Source of the DNA: Loxodes magnus
Taxonomy: Eukaryota; Ciliophora; Karyorelictea; Loxodida; Loxodidae
DNA length: 64,000 bases
Assembly: GCA_946699065.1 (NCBI GenBank)
Contig: CAMPDV010001272.1
Span: 62,001-126,000 of the forward strand
Direction: 5' to 3'
Shown here: positions 1 to 12,060 of the stretch, in pieces
Numbering within the stretch: the stretch's first letter is position 1
How the letters are laid out: every line of letters begins with the position of its first letter
Notes under the pieces: model-generated
Database searches by the model: none
Seen by the model: only the letters and a program-made list of their open reading frames with translations
What the model was told of the DNA's origin: nothing
Position numbers and translations under genes: made by a program

Positions 1-1161
1 TACTACTTAATGATTCAAGTTACTTTTCTTGTACTTATTCTTGATTTAAATGAACTATTTTTGTTTAATCTAGATTATAGAATCGCAAACTCATCTATTA
101 GCTTTATTAAACTGTCCAAGATACTAATCTATTTTCTTAACTTCTCCTTTAAAGTCTAAGTTTCATAGCTTGACTAAGAGATCAAGCAGATTTTGGTTTC
201 ATAATTTTAAATTAAACTTTCTTCCTTAAAGCACACATTTAGGACTAAAGGGTTATAGATATGTCTTAATAATGTTATAAGTTAGAGACTCTAATAGCTC
301 ACTTAGGTATATGTATATCATTTTTATCTTCTAGCTTTAAATCTAGCCATTTATAAATTATCCTTCAGCTGTTTTACTAATCTCGATAACTTTTAAATAA
401 CTAAATCTCGAAAGTAATTTAGAACTACTATTAACTGTGTCTACTATAGTCTGAAAGCATTTAATCCTTTAAGATTATTACACCCGGGTAACATATTAAG
501 TCCAAATCTTAGTTCTACCTTCATCATCTAATTCCTTTAAAATTGATAAACTGTAGTTGACAGTACTAACCAATGACCCTTAATCCTTACCTCTCAAATA
601 GAACATATCTTTAACTATTTGATTACAAAGGATAACATTTCTACTAAGCCTTTGAATTTTAACCAAAAATATACTACTAAAATAATTATTAAGTTCCATT
701 ATTTTACTTCTTAACTCTTCATTACGAAGAATCAATTTCCCTAATAAGTATAAACATAAAGAATGTAAGATATTAGAATAATTTTAGATGTCTATATAGG
801 TATAATAAAGCCACTTTGATTTACCAATTCCTTTAATTCTAATAACTACCAACTACCCACTTTTTATTTCATAAATAGATTGGTTTATTATCAAAGCTTT
901 TATCAACTATAAATCTATCCTAGAGTCTTGCTTTGTAATTAAATTGAAGCTTTTTAAATAGCTTGATTGATTATATTAGTATAGTTTAAGAGTTAAGATT
1001 TGAATTATTTCATCACTTTTATTACTATAAAGTTATGATTATTTGCTGGCCTAATTCTTTTCTTCTTTCCTAATTACTAATCTTTATTTATTTACTTCTG
1101 TACTCTATCAATCATCGAACTGCGTTTGCTTGACCCAATAATCTGTTTATTTTGGGGGCAT
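1..1161 (-). CDS. Unrecognised protein, N-terminal part (runs off the left edge)
   Basis: Reading the minus strand from ATG 1161 (preceded by AAA, the usual context here) gives at least 387 codons with no TGA near an obvious end; the gene continues beyond position 1. It begins MPPKQTDYWVKQ. Codons keep a purine-first pattern throughout, as in LVSTVNYSLSILKELDDEG at about residues 197-215, which favours real coding. TAA/TAG are read as Gln and several TGA as Trp. I recognise no domain; it looks soluble, Lys/Gln/Ser-rich and mixed helical. It is divergent from the next gene on the plus strand, and about 160 bp separate the two candidate start codons. Function unknown. The frame is fairly well supported; the start is the first suitable ATG. 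Confidence 0.6.
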
Positions 1162-1323
1162 TTTAAGAAGTTTGAATCGCTTGAGTTATCTTGATTTCAA
1201 ACCTAGTTTGATTATTTTCGTAGCTAGGTTCTGTATAAATGATTCATTCATTGATGCTTTTATTTTCGTTATAGTCAATTTAAATATTAGCTGATATGTT
1301 TAAGGGTAGAATAGCTATAAAAA
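1162..1323. promoter_or_regulatory. Short intergenic region between divergent candidate starts
   Basis: About 160 bp of AT-rich DNA between the minus-strand ATG at 1161 and a plus-strand ATG at 1324, both in AAAATG context. If both starts are right this is a bidirectional promoter. No specific box can be recognised. Inference only. Confidence 0.25.
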
Positions 1324-1860
1324 ATGAAAGTTTTAATTGAAGCTAGAAATTTCGTAGAATTGTTCTAAGTGATGTACTCGGAAAAATAAATATTGATTAG
1401 TCATGAGTTCGACATGACCATGATTATCTTACCTCAGAGACTAGCACTGAGTAATAAATATGACCGCCTCATGAAGTCAGTTTAAATTGAAAAAACTCAA
1501 ACGAGTAAAGAAAAAAATTGAGGCAAAATTGTTTCTGAAGAGTTGAAATCTTGGAAGGCTAGAAGCAAATAAGTTCTCAACTCATATATTGTCAATAACA
1601 CAACTAATAATGCGAAAAGGAGAGAAATGGATTATTAATGCAATTCACTTCAGAAGTTAACAAAAAACTATTAACAGTGGCATAGTGAAAAAAGTGATAA
1701 AAAGATCGAGTTAGGATTTAAGAGGAAACAAGGAAATGCTGAAGATAGGAAAATTATTTAGCTAAAGTTAAAACTTAAAGGAGGAGGTTGCGGATGTTAA
1801 AAGCCCTGTCCGTCTTAAGTATCCACGCCAACATCAAAAACGAAGTAAAAAAAGGCTACA
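1324..1860 (+). other. Open coding-like segment before the TPR kinase gene
   Basis: From ATG 1324 a frame reads MKVLIEARNFVELF and stays protein-like (lysine-rich and helical, then a short GGGCGC cysteine patch near 1785-1800) until about 1860. It is in a different frame from the TPR-kinase ORF that starts at 1794. It may be the true N-terminus of that gene, separated by one more of the frameshifts seen in it, or a separate small gene that overlaps it. No domain recognised. The choice between these cannot be made from the sequence alone. Confidence 0.3.
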
Positions 1861-4800
1861 ACTTGACATCATCTGAAAATTTTTATGAAACATCAACATT
1901 TCATGACTAAAAAGAAATTTTGTCTGATTAAAATAAATCTAATTTTTCAAGTGGATTACACGATTCTTAAAATAGTCTCTAGGATAGATAATTATAATAG
2001 AACTAGAACTAAGAAAATAAATACTTTCAAATCGATTTTTAAGAGCTAAATTAAAGCCATTTGCCAAAAAATAAGGGAAACAAGTGAGTTAAGTAAGGAA
2101 TCTAGTTTTTCAAGTAAGGTTAGCACTCTTAAACAGTTCAACGCTTTAACGAGTCAATTTAGAAGAAGCCTAAAGACTTTGACGCGTACTTATATAAAGG
2201 GTAAGTTTTATGTGTTTTAAAATTGTACTAGGAAGCTATAAATTGCCTAAACTAAATCCCTGCTTAAAGTGAATTCGTTCTATTAAGCTAATATACAAAG
2301 AGAGTTGCTTTCAATCTCCTAGATAGTCACCAGAAGGCAATATAATGCTATAATGTAATAATTTAATCCTACCCTAAAGAGAGTCTAGCATATCTTCTTA
2401 AAGGAAAGTCTCTTTTCAAGCTAGATAAACTATAAGAGTCCATAGACTGCTATAACATGACTATTTAAATATACGATAAAAATGTTGAGGGATATCATCA
2501 TAAAGGAAATTCTCTCTTTAGACAATTAAAATTTGTAGAAGCTATTGAATGTTGGAAAACAGCGCTCAATCTAGATCCTTATCATTTAGAAACTCTTCTT
2601 ATTCTAGGAAACGTTTTAAATAGCTTAGATGACCATGAAAGCGCTATTGATTATTACAACATTGCCTTATAGAAATATCATAAGAATATCGAAGCTCACT
2701 ATCAAAAAGCAAAAGCTTTATATAGCTCAGGCAAGGTTTAAGAGGCTATTGAATGGTATGATAAGACAATTTAGATTGAATCTAATCATATAAAAGCTCA
2801 CATAGACAAAGGAATAGCTTTAGCAGTATCCGAAAAAGAAGAAGAGGCAATATAATGTTGGAATGTGGTGATTAAGATTGATCCTAATTAAATTGATGCG
2901 TACATTCTACTGAGCTATACTCTTTTAGATTAAGAAAAGACTGAAGAAGCTATTAGAAATTTAGATATAGTAATTAAACTAGATGAAAACAAAATTGAGG
3001 CTTATTACTTGAAAGAAAAAGCTTTTATTTAATAAGAAAAGTATGAAGAAGTTGTCTAATTTATGGATATTACTATCAATAAGGATCCTTATCATGCTTA
3101 AGCTCATTTCATCAAAGCAGTAGCACTGATATAATTGGATAAGCAACAAGAAGCTATTTAATCCCTAAATATGGTTATCTAAATCGACGCTAATCATCTG
3201 AAGGCTTATTCCATCAAAGGGAAAATACTCAATGATTTGAATAAATTTGAGGAAGCTATTGAAGTTATGACAATGTAATCAGACTTTAGCCTAATGATGA
3301 TGAAGCATATATTTAGAAAGGAATTGCTCTAATTAGCCTAGACAAGAAGGAAGAAGCTATTTAAACACTGAATATAGTATTTTAATTTGACCCTAATTGC
3401 TAAAAAGCATATATTATAAAGGGACTCGCACTTTCAGATTTAGAAAAATACCAAGAAGCAATTGAATCCTACGACTAGTTTATCAAACTATAACCTAATG
3501 AAGCTTTAGTTTATTTTAAAAAAGGAGCCGCTCTGTTTAATTTAGAAAGATATGAATAGGCTATTGAGAATTTAGATCTGGCAATTAAGTTAGAATAAGA
3601 TAATATAGAGGCTTATTTTCTGAAGGGAAATACCTTTTTAAAGCTAAGAGATTTTGAATAGGCAGTTGAATGCTATAATTCTGTTATAAAGCTTGACTCT
3701 AGCCAAGCGAAAGTTCATTTTCTCAAAGGAATTACTTTAATGGCTTAAGAAAAAAAATGAATAAGCTATTGAATGCTACAATGAGGCTGCTAAACTTGAT
3801 GGTAAGAATGCTGAGGCTTTTTTTATAAGGGACTTCTTCATTTAGAGTTGGAATAAAGAGAATAAGCAATTGAATGTTTAAGCAAAGCTATTGAGTTAGA
3901 ACCTACCAATACATAAACGTATTCTATCAAAGCGAAAGCTCTATGTGGTTTAAATAAGTTAGAAGATGCTCTTTTGTGCTGAAGCTAAATCATCGAGCTT
4001 GAACCTAAAAATTCTTTTACATATAGGAGTTGCCAATAATGAGCTAGGCAAGCATGAAGAAGCTATTCAAGTATTTAATAAAGTAATTGATCTTGACGGA
4101 AACTATGCTGAAGCTTATTATGAAAAAGGAGAGGCTTTTTATAGCTTGGACAGACATTAAGAAGTTATTTAATAATATAACCTTGCTATAGAATAGGATT
4201 CTAAGCATGTCTAGGCAAGATTAAAAATAGGATTAATATTTTATCTTTAAGATAAATAAGAAGAGTCTCTAGGATACTATAATAAGGCAATTGAGCTAGA
4301 GCCTAACTTCACACAAGCTTATTTCGTTAAAGGAATAGTTTTAACCGTTCTAGGCAAGAATGAAGAGGCAATTGAATGCTTTAACAAAGTTGTAGAGATT
4401 AATCCAAGTTTTGATGAAGCTTATTCTCTAAAAGGTAGTATTCTGTTGGATCTAAATAAGAATGAAGAAGCCATAGAATGTTCAAACTAGGCCATTAGTT
4501 TAGATCCTAAAAGTAAGCAAGCTCATATAATCAAAGGAAAGGCTCTTTGTGGGTTACATAAATTTGAAGAAGCGCTTTAAAGCTTCAACAGTGTAATTGA
4601 ACTTGATTCTAATCATTTATAAGCTTATCTATTGAAAGGAATAGTACTTATGGGCTTAGGAAATAGAGAGGAAGCAGTTTAATTACTTGATAAGGCAATT
4701 TAACTAAATCCTAATCTTGAACAGGCTCACTATATAAAAGGATAATGCCTGCTCGGTTTAGGAAAGAAAGAAGAAGCGATTGAAAGCTATAACAATGCTA

Positions 4801-7019
4801 TTAAGATTAATCCCAATGATGAAGATTCTTAATTTTAGAAAGGAGTTGCACTTTAGGAATTAGGAAAGTAAGAAGAAGCTATATAATGTTTTAACATGGT
4901 TAAGAAAGTTTATTCTAATTACGTTGACTCATAAATTTAAAAAGGACTAGCTCTTTTAAAGATGGACAAATACGAGGAAGCAATAGAGTGCTAAAATATG
5001 GCTCTTGATTATTAATAAAAAATGTTTTAAGCTAAAAATAAAGAGGAAAGAGGCTTTTCTGAATCAGAAAATAAGGAAAACTTTGAAGAGTTATTAAATT
5101 CGATTGACTTAACTGATCCTAATTAAATATAAGCACTAATAATCAATGGAATTGCCTTTCTAAATTTAGAGAAATACGAAGACTCTCACAAATGCTTTGA
5201 TAAACTAATTGAATTTGATCCGAATAATGCAGATCTATATTTAAATAAGGCAAAAATTTTTTTTAATCAAAACCAAATCGAAAAATCCATCGAATATTTT
5301 GACATTGCATCTAAACTTGATCCGAGTAATTATGAAATATACAATTAGAAAGCAACTGTTTACTTTAAGCAATGCAAATATAAGGAAGTTATTGAGTCCC
5401 TTTAAATTGCTATTTAACTTAATCCAGATTACTTTGAAGCTTATAATGCTAAAGGTGTTGCTCTTTATTTATCTGGTAGAATTGAAGAATCAATTGATTT
5501 CTATGATTAAGCTATTAGAGATCCTAACTTTTCCTTGCCCTTAATAAATAAGTACCTTTCTCTTAGCGAGCTAGGAAGAACTGAGGAAGCGAATAAGTGC
5601 TGAGATGATGCTCTTAAGCTAGAGCATGATTATTATGAAGTATTTAACACTTAAGGAACATGAATTTCAAACTTTGGGTAATATTAATAGGCAGTTGGCT
5701 ACTTGGACATCGCAATTAAACTAGATCCTTCTAAATTTGAAGCCTATAAAAATAAAGGCTCAGCTTTATTATCTATGAAACGAGACCAAGAAGCAAAGGA
5801 GTGCTTTTTAAAGGCTATAAAGCTCAATCCTTAAATAAAGTATGAATGCAGTATGTAGATTCAAATTTAGCCTTCTTCTTCAGATAATAAAACTTTGATG
5901 GATATCTGAGCTATTTTGCATAAAAATGGAGCTGGCGAAGACAAAAGATCGTTAATTCGTATCTGGTAATATAATTAATTAATTGCAAATAAACAATTCT
6001 TGGAATCTCTACAACTGCTTGGTAGAGGAGCATATGGAGTAGTCTACTTGATTGAAATTGATGACATCAAATATGCTTTAAAGATACTAGCCAGCTCAAC
6101 TTATAGACAGGTAATAATTAACAATTTTTATCACGAATGCTAATCCCTCTTGAGTGTCAATAGTGATAGAGTTTTAAGATTAATTGGTGTATCAATTAAT
6201 GACTAAGATGAAAATGATTTTATCCTATGTCTAATAACTGAATATCAGTCTAAAGGAAGTCTGTACAACTTGATTGCTTAAAAAAAGTTATTCTAGGATT
6301 ACTAAGATTAATCAGTTAGATTTTTCAAAAAGTTATGCTTGTTAAGTTAAATAGCAGAAGGAGTCTAGGTAATCCATTCGAAAGACTTAATTCATAGAGA
6401 CATTAAATCTCTTAATATCTTGCTTGATGATAATGACTCTCCTAAGATTGCAGATCTTGGTCTTGTTAGCTTTGGATAGTCTGTATAAACTCAAGAAGGA
6501 AAGGGAAGTTCATAATGAAAGGCTCCTGAATTGTATGATGGAAAAGCTTATCAAGCAAGTGATATTTGGTCTCTTGCTTGCGTTGCAGTCGAAATATTTA
6601 ACGAGTCCCTACCTTTTCCAGATCTAGTTTATGAACTAGAAATCATGAAAAAAATTTGCTTGGAAGGTTTAGTTCTATCCATCTCTTAAGAAAAATCATA
6701 AGACACTGCTTTGAATTAATTGCTGCTTGAATGCTTTAGTTTTGACCCAAATAAAAGGCCAAAAATAAATGCTTTCAAATAGAGAATTGATCTAATAAAG
6801 CATAAGCATGATCCATTAATCAAAACTAGCAAATATCTACAAAGCGAAAAAGATCTAGACACTTAGAAAAAAGATCTAAAGATAAATGAAATAGATCACC
6901 AACCTTTCTAAGGGAAGCTTTCAAAAACAATTTAAAATTTGGGTGAAAATCTAATTCATACTTTAAAAAACCAGTCTAAGTATGTTACAACTCCTAAAAA
7001 TCAAGATGGTATTGTTTGA
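1794..7019 (+). CDS. Giant TPR-repeat protein kinase (copy A), frameshifted
   Basis: About 1,740 codons. After a Gln/Asn-rich N-terminus (about 120 residues) come roughly 33 TPR units of 34 residues (about 125-1,350), with the family pattern AYxxKGxxLxxLxKxEEAIECYNxAIxLxP. A C-terminal protein kinase domain follows (about 1,400-1,670). It has a glycine loop GRGAYGVV, catalytic lysine in YALKIL, HRDIKSLN (HRD codons at 6393-6401), ADLG in place of DFG, APE and SDIWSLAC. All catalytic residues are present, so it is probably an active Ser/Thr-type kinase with a large protein-binding arm. Four single-base shifts are needed, near 3268, 3757, 3822 and 4021, two of them in A or T runs; the frame returns to the original one, so it may be intact in vivo. 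TGA reads as Trp several times; the likely stop is TGA 7017-7019, after which composition changes. The start is the first ATG in frame and could lie further upstream. It is the only copy with a complete active site. Confidence 0.85.
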
Positions 7020-7089
7020 CCTTAACGTCTTGCTTTGAAAAACTAAAAACTTAAAATTAATAGATTAATTACCAAATTCCATTTCTACT

Positions 7090-9219
7090 AATGGTTGGTA
7101 TTACTATTCAAATTTACTAATCCTAATCTATATTTCTTAAAAAGCGACTAGCTTCTTCCATCCTTATTTTTAGGCTTGCTAATAAGAATAAAAGTGAAGT
7201 CTTACTCTTATCTAATTATAAAGAGAAGGCAGTAAATTAGCTTATAGCTAATCAAAAGCAAGCTTAATTAGACAAGCTTGCTAGAGTTAGTAGCAAAGCT
7301 ATTGTCTTAGAAAGGTTTTCATTAAAATTGACTTATCAAATTATCTTCCTTTTCTGTCTGTATATTAGGCATTATAAGAAGGCCTATTTCTAAGTTTATA
7401 TAAGCAGATATTTGAAAGCTCATTTATTAGTATCTTAATTAATAAAGCTATAAGGTTTTAATCTTAGTTCAAAAAAGAGCGAATAAGATTGATTTTATGA
7501 GCGAAAGAGAACTAAAAATCTAAAAGACTAGTCAATATTAAAAAAATGTTGATTCCTTTAGAATTAACATTTAGCTATTTAAACACTTATAAACAGGTTT
7601 AACTCTTTCTATTATCCTTCCTAGTACCAAGATACTAGAGTTATGCTAAATGGAACTAATTCCTAGTCTCAAGATGCCTTCTTCTATCCCTATAGCCAAA
7701 GTTATTTATTTTCCTTTTTAAACTTGAGGGGACTAAAGTACCTTGCTCTAGGGTTAAATTACTAGCTCTACCTACCTATTTAAATAGTTTCTAAGACATA
7801 CCTAATCTAAGCTAACAGATCCTAGCCCTTCCTCTAAAGCTAAGGTTATAGATAAATACTTGTATACTAGTTGAAGTATATTTACCTATCACTAGCTATA
7901 GATAAAAGTATTGACTTCAGTCCATTATTTAAGCAGCATATGTAGTAAGTTGCTTGATTGCTATGCAATATTTTTATTCTATTACCAGTAAGATATTTAA
8001 GTCATCTATGCCTTATTATTAACCTTTAATTAGTGCTTATTAAGTATTAAAGGGAGCAATTAAGAAACTGCTTTTATTTAATAAACGTATAATGTAGCTT
8101 GATATGTGAGGGTAAGTGAGTGTATATTTAACTAGTAAACTGGTTAAATAAAATTAGACTTGACTGCTTATAGAGTGATTAGCGAATGAAATGCTTGCTA
8201 AATGTATAATCTGAAGCTAATTGAATATCATTCCTAAGGGAATTAAGGCAGTAGATAATAAGATAAATATGCATTAGCTCTATACGGTAGAGAATAGCTA
8301 TTTTAGTAGATGCCTATAGTTAGTGCTGCTATAAGAGATATTCCTTAGTTTATCCTTATATGTTCTTCTTTATACCTCAAGTGTATTATTAACTATAGCC
8401 AAAACTTATATTAAGCCTCCCTTATGGAAACAGGCCATAATCAAGCTTATTACTATTACCAAATTCAATCTAATCAATAATAAACAGAGCTAGTATTTAA
8501 GCTTTTGCTTCTGGATTTTTGAATCCACTCTTATCCTTAAATCCAAAACTACCTTTAAACTCCCAAATACTTTCTACTTTAGTAAGAGTATTAGTTTGCA
8601 TAGACTAACCATAAAAGGAACTCATCTGATACGCTGTTATTTTAGCATTAAGAAGATCAGGGAAATTATGCAAACCACAAAGAAAAGGGAAGAGGGAGTT
8701 CTAAAGGTAATGGCTAACAAGTTTAATAGGCTAACGTTAATATCTAAGTACTCTAAATAAATATATAGAAAGCAGATTTAAATCAAAGATATAAGATTAC
8801 TACTAGCTTATTGCTTCCTCCTTTAATATAAATAGATACATCAAAATTCACTAGCCTTTAGTTTTAAACTTAGAGGGAGTAAGAACTTAGATATAGTCAT
8901 GCTATTCAAAAGAAATCGGTCTTTAACTAAGACTATACTGATCGCTTGTTCTACAGGACTATATTTATTTTTCTTAATTTACCTATTTCAAAGCCCTCTA
9001 TAATAACTCCAGATTGAGACAAAGCTTTAAAGCAGTACTCAATATTTAAGTTTGCTAAGAGTTGAAACGCAAGGTTGTTAAGGTAGTTTGAATACTTTGA
9101 GAAAGAAATAGACTTTATGATATGAAAATAAAGCTGCAGGAACAGGGCTAAGATAGCTGCTTTATTCCTTCTAACTTCCGCTTTTCTTAAGTAATCTAAT
9201 GGTTTTAAGTGATTTTCAT
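7090..9219 (-). CDS. Candidate unrecognised gene, convergent with kinase A
   Basis: The minus strand from ATG 9219 stays open with purine-first codons, best around 8700-8300, where it reads with evenly spread Gly, Asp, Phe and Pro (for example GSFGFKDKSGFKNPEAKA). No domain is recognised. Towards 7900-7600 two minus-strand frames look equally good, so a frameshift or a wrong frame is possible. The 3' end is arbitrary; several TGA codons lie between 7680 and 7100. Plus-strand readings of 8640-9800 also look protein-like, which shows how weak open-frame evidence is with this code. Treat as tentative. Confidence 0.3.
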
Positions 9220-9814
9220 ATAGTTTAGAATGATAAAATTTGAACTAAATAAAGGATATTAAAGTACTAAAGTACAAAGAGCAGCTATAAGAAACTTTGA
9301 AAAGGGATATTTTTCCCTTTCTCATTTACCTAGCTATTTGCTTACTTAGCATTACCCTTTAAATCTCTTCTATTTAGTCTAGTAAGTAGAGATAAAGCTT
9401 TCAGTGATATATTCTTATTTATCAGATCTAGGCAAACACTCCATAGAGAGCCGGGCGAAAATTAAGAACCATCTAAGTATTCACAATCTGACTGATTCAC
9501 TCCAAAGAAAGCTAATTAGTCTTACCAGGTCTGAATCAATAGTCATATAGTTACCAAAAATACGATCTATTATCAATCAAATTAGCATACAATCTTCTTA
9601 GCACTTAACCGCTTAATCAAATCAAACCACAATACAAGCATCCTTCATTAACTAATTATTAAATAACAAGCAATTAACAAAGTACTTCGTTACAAGCTTA
9701 TGCTTAAAAGAGATATTCAACCAATATTATACCCAACTAGCATTCTAAATACCCTGCATTCGTTAACCTATTTTACACTTCAATCCACACCAAAACTAAT
9801 GTATAGAGGTACTA

Positions 9815-10920
9815 AGTTACTTAGCTTATTATGATAAAGCTATTTAAAGTCTTAATAAGTCAGCTAGCTTAATCCTAGTATAGCTAGAAGTATTCAAGAA
9901 GAGATTAGATGCTATAGTGGAGCTGTAAAATACATCCTAGTAAGGCTATTGCTCATTGTATAAAAGTCCCTGCTTTTATCAAATCTAAAAGCATGAAGAG
10001 TCTTTCAGATTATTGAGCAATGATAGTAGTCTAGGTCTTAATTTAGTTGATGCTTATTGAAGTAAAGGAGCAAATTTGAAGAACTTATATAATCCAAAGA
10101 AACTTTAGTATGTAGTCTTTAGCTCCTTCCTAATAACGCTACTTTACTCGAATTAAAGAGGAGATACACTAAGCAGGTATAACGAAGTGTTAGACTATTT
10201 AAAAATATCTGCTGGGTCATCCTTAGCCTGGTATAATAAAGGAGATATTCTTAAGGTGAGAAGTAGAAATGAAGAAGAATTTGAATATTTGATTCATGCT
10301 GTTATGTCTAATCCTAGGTATGATGAAGTCTTAAGGAGATAAGACTCCTTTTAGAAGGAAAATAAAAATGAGAAAGCCTAAAAATCTAGCTTTAGCTTAA
10401 TAGGTAGGATAAGCAATATTTTTGAAGTTGCTTGAATAGATTAGGCAGATAATCGAGAGATATAATAAATGCATCGAACTATCTCCTATTATACAGAAGC
10501 TTATGTGAATAAAGAATTGAGTTGATATAACTTTCTCAGAAAACCAAAGAGTAACAGCGTTTAAATATGATGGATTTGAAGAAAGTTGAGTAATAGAATG
10601 ATGTTAACAGTGTTAATAAAAATGAGACTTTAGTAAATTTTAAAGGAATTAAACAAGATGTGATTCTAAGTAAAGATAGTAATGATAATATCTTGGGTGT
10701 AGATAAATTAACTGCTTAGTTTAAATAAAATAGCTAAACTTAAATTAAGCAAAAGATTTATAGAACGGAAGAAAAATAGTATATTAGGAAGAAATAGAGA
10801 GTAGTAAAGTAGCATTAATTTAGTAAAGGATAATTAAAGTCTAGAAAAACTATAATCTAGGTATTATATAGGAATGTGGATTAAAGGAAACGTAATTAAA
10901 TAATTTGAGAGTAACTGAGA
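9815..10920 (+). CDS. Degenerate TPR-like protein
   Basis: A plus-strand frame contains two recognisable TPR fragments: SYLAYYDKAIQSLNK near 9815-9860, and AWYNKGDILK followed by NEEEFEYLIHAVMSNPRYDE near 10215-10330. Between them the helices are no longer canonical. The reading continues as a Lys/Gln-rich tail; a one-base shift near 10560 brings in a frame beginning MMDLKKVEQQNDVN (ATG 10567), which runs to about 10920. There is no kinase domain, unlike copies A-E. It is probably a decayed or strongly diverged member of the same TPR family. Its beginning is unclear: the frame can be extended upstream to about 9230 without a stop. It is convergent with the minus-strand pseudogene that follows. 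Confidence 0.4.
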
Positions 10921-10929
10921 AGTAGAATA

Positions 10930-12060
10930 TAAGGAATGAGACGTTTGATTTGTACTTATGGCAGTCAAAATAGCATGAAATGTTAGATAGTTTTAATATT
11001 GGAATAAAGAATCTAGCTATTTAATCAATCTAAATTGTGTTATTATGTTCAGATGAATCGTAATATTTCACAGCAATGATCATGATAAAGCTTTACCAAT
11101 ATAGAGCAGTTAAGATCCTGATGCTTTTTTTTTATTAAGAGATGAGATGAAAAATTTGTAGGCTGAATGAATTTTATCAGTCAACTAGAATTACGAAAAA
11201 TCCTGAATATCTATGTAAATTAACCTGGTATTCTACTCAAAGAGGTAATAGTATTTAAAAGCTTTAAGTAAGTGACTGTAAGTTAAGAAATTTCTTCAAA
11301 CAAACTTTCTTAATAGTTTGCTATCCGGCCTCCTCACCTAAGAGATCAACAGTCTATCCAATCTGCTAACTCTCAATGTAGTTTTTTCTCTTTCCTCTAT
11401 TTAAATGCAATCATATTTAATCCTTGCTTTCTATTTTAAAATATTTCAACTGCCGTCTGTACTAAAACTAGCTTCATTAAAGCTCTTCTTTTCTACAGTT
11501 ACTCATATTTTACTTAAATTGGCAAAGTTTAGTTGGTTTGTTTTCTAAAACGTAGTATCTACTCTAAGTTAAGGTAATATTTACGATTAGAGCGATATAT
11601 TGTAGTTTATCCTTTCAAGACTAGCATGCTTTTCAACTAAACCAGCGTTTTCTTTTAAGGATCAATTTTAGTGTAAAAAGTCCCATGAGCCATATACTAA
11701 ATCTAACTCTCCTGTCCTTTCAGATTATTTAACTAGTTTCAATAAATTGGTAGTTTAGATTACTCTAAAGAGCAGCATTTTCTGAAACATGCTAGATGAG
11801 ATAAAGCTCTTTCAACTTTTGACACACCTAGCATGATCAATTAATTTTAGATAATTTTCTAGTTCAATATATCAGGCTTAAGTCAAGCTTTTTGAGGGCT
11901 AATACTAACTTGGCTTTTTAAGTGAAAGTTTCTAAGATCTAAAAATCTCAGCCATAACAGAAATTTAGTTACTCTCCAACAAAAGTTGTCTGATGCTACA
12001 AGGAAGTAAAGGAATAGCCTCAAAGGATTAACCAGATAAATGAGCAATTAGATTTAAATT
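10930..12060 (-). pseudogene. Unidentified gene family X, copy 1
   Basis: No known domain. It is called because it matches, in sequence and order, the plus-strand segment at about 61,440-62,300. Shared blocks include SERTGELDLVYGSWDF (other copy SERKEKIDVTGYAWDF), LKENAGLVEKHASLERI (LKENASSVESLISLEKI) and SRLDRLL..QV....SKLLRK (SWLDRFF..QV....SKLLRK). The blocks fall in different frames in the two copies, so at least one copy carries indels. DNA-level similarity continues to about 10,950. It lies immediately downstream, on the same strand, of LINE-A. Whether it is a host gene or part of a mobile element cannot be decided here. Confidence 0.4.

Noticed and set aside
10930-11290. Plus-strand continuation of the 10.57-kb frame to about 11,290
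   Set aside because: This stretch matches family X copy 2 in the opposite direction at protein and DNA level, so the minus strand is preferred.
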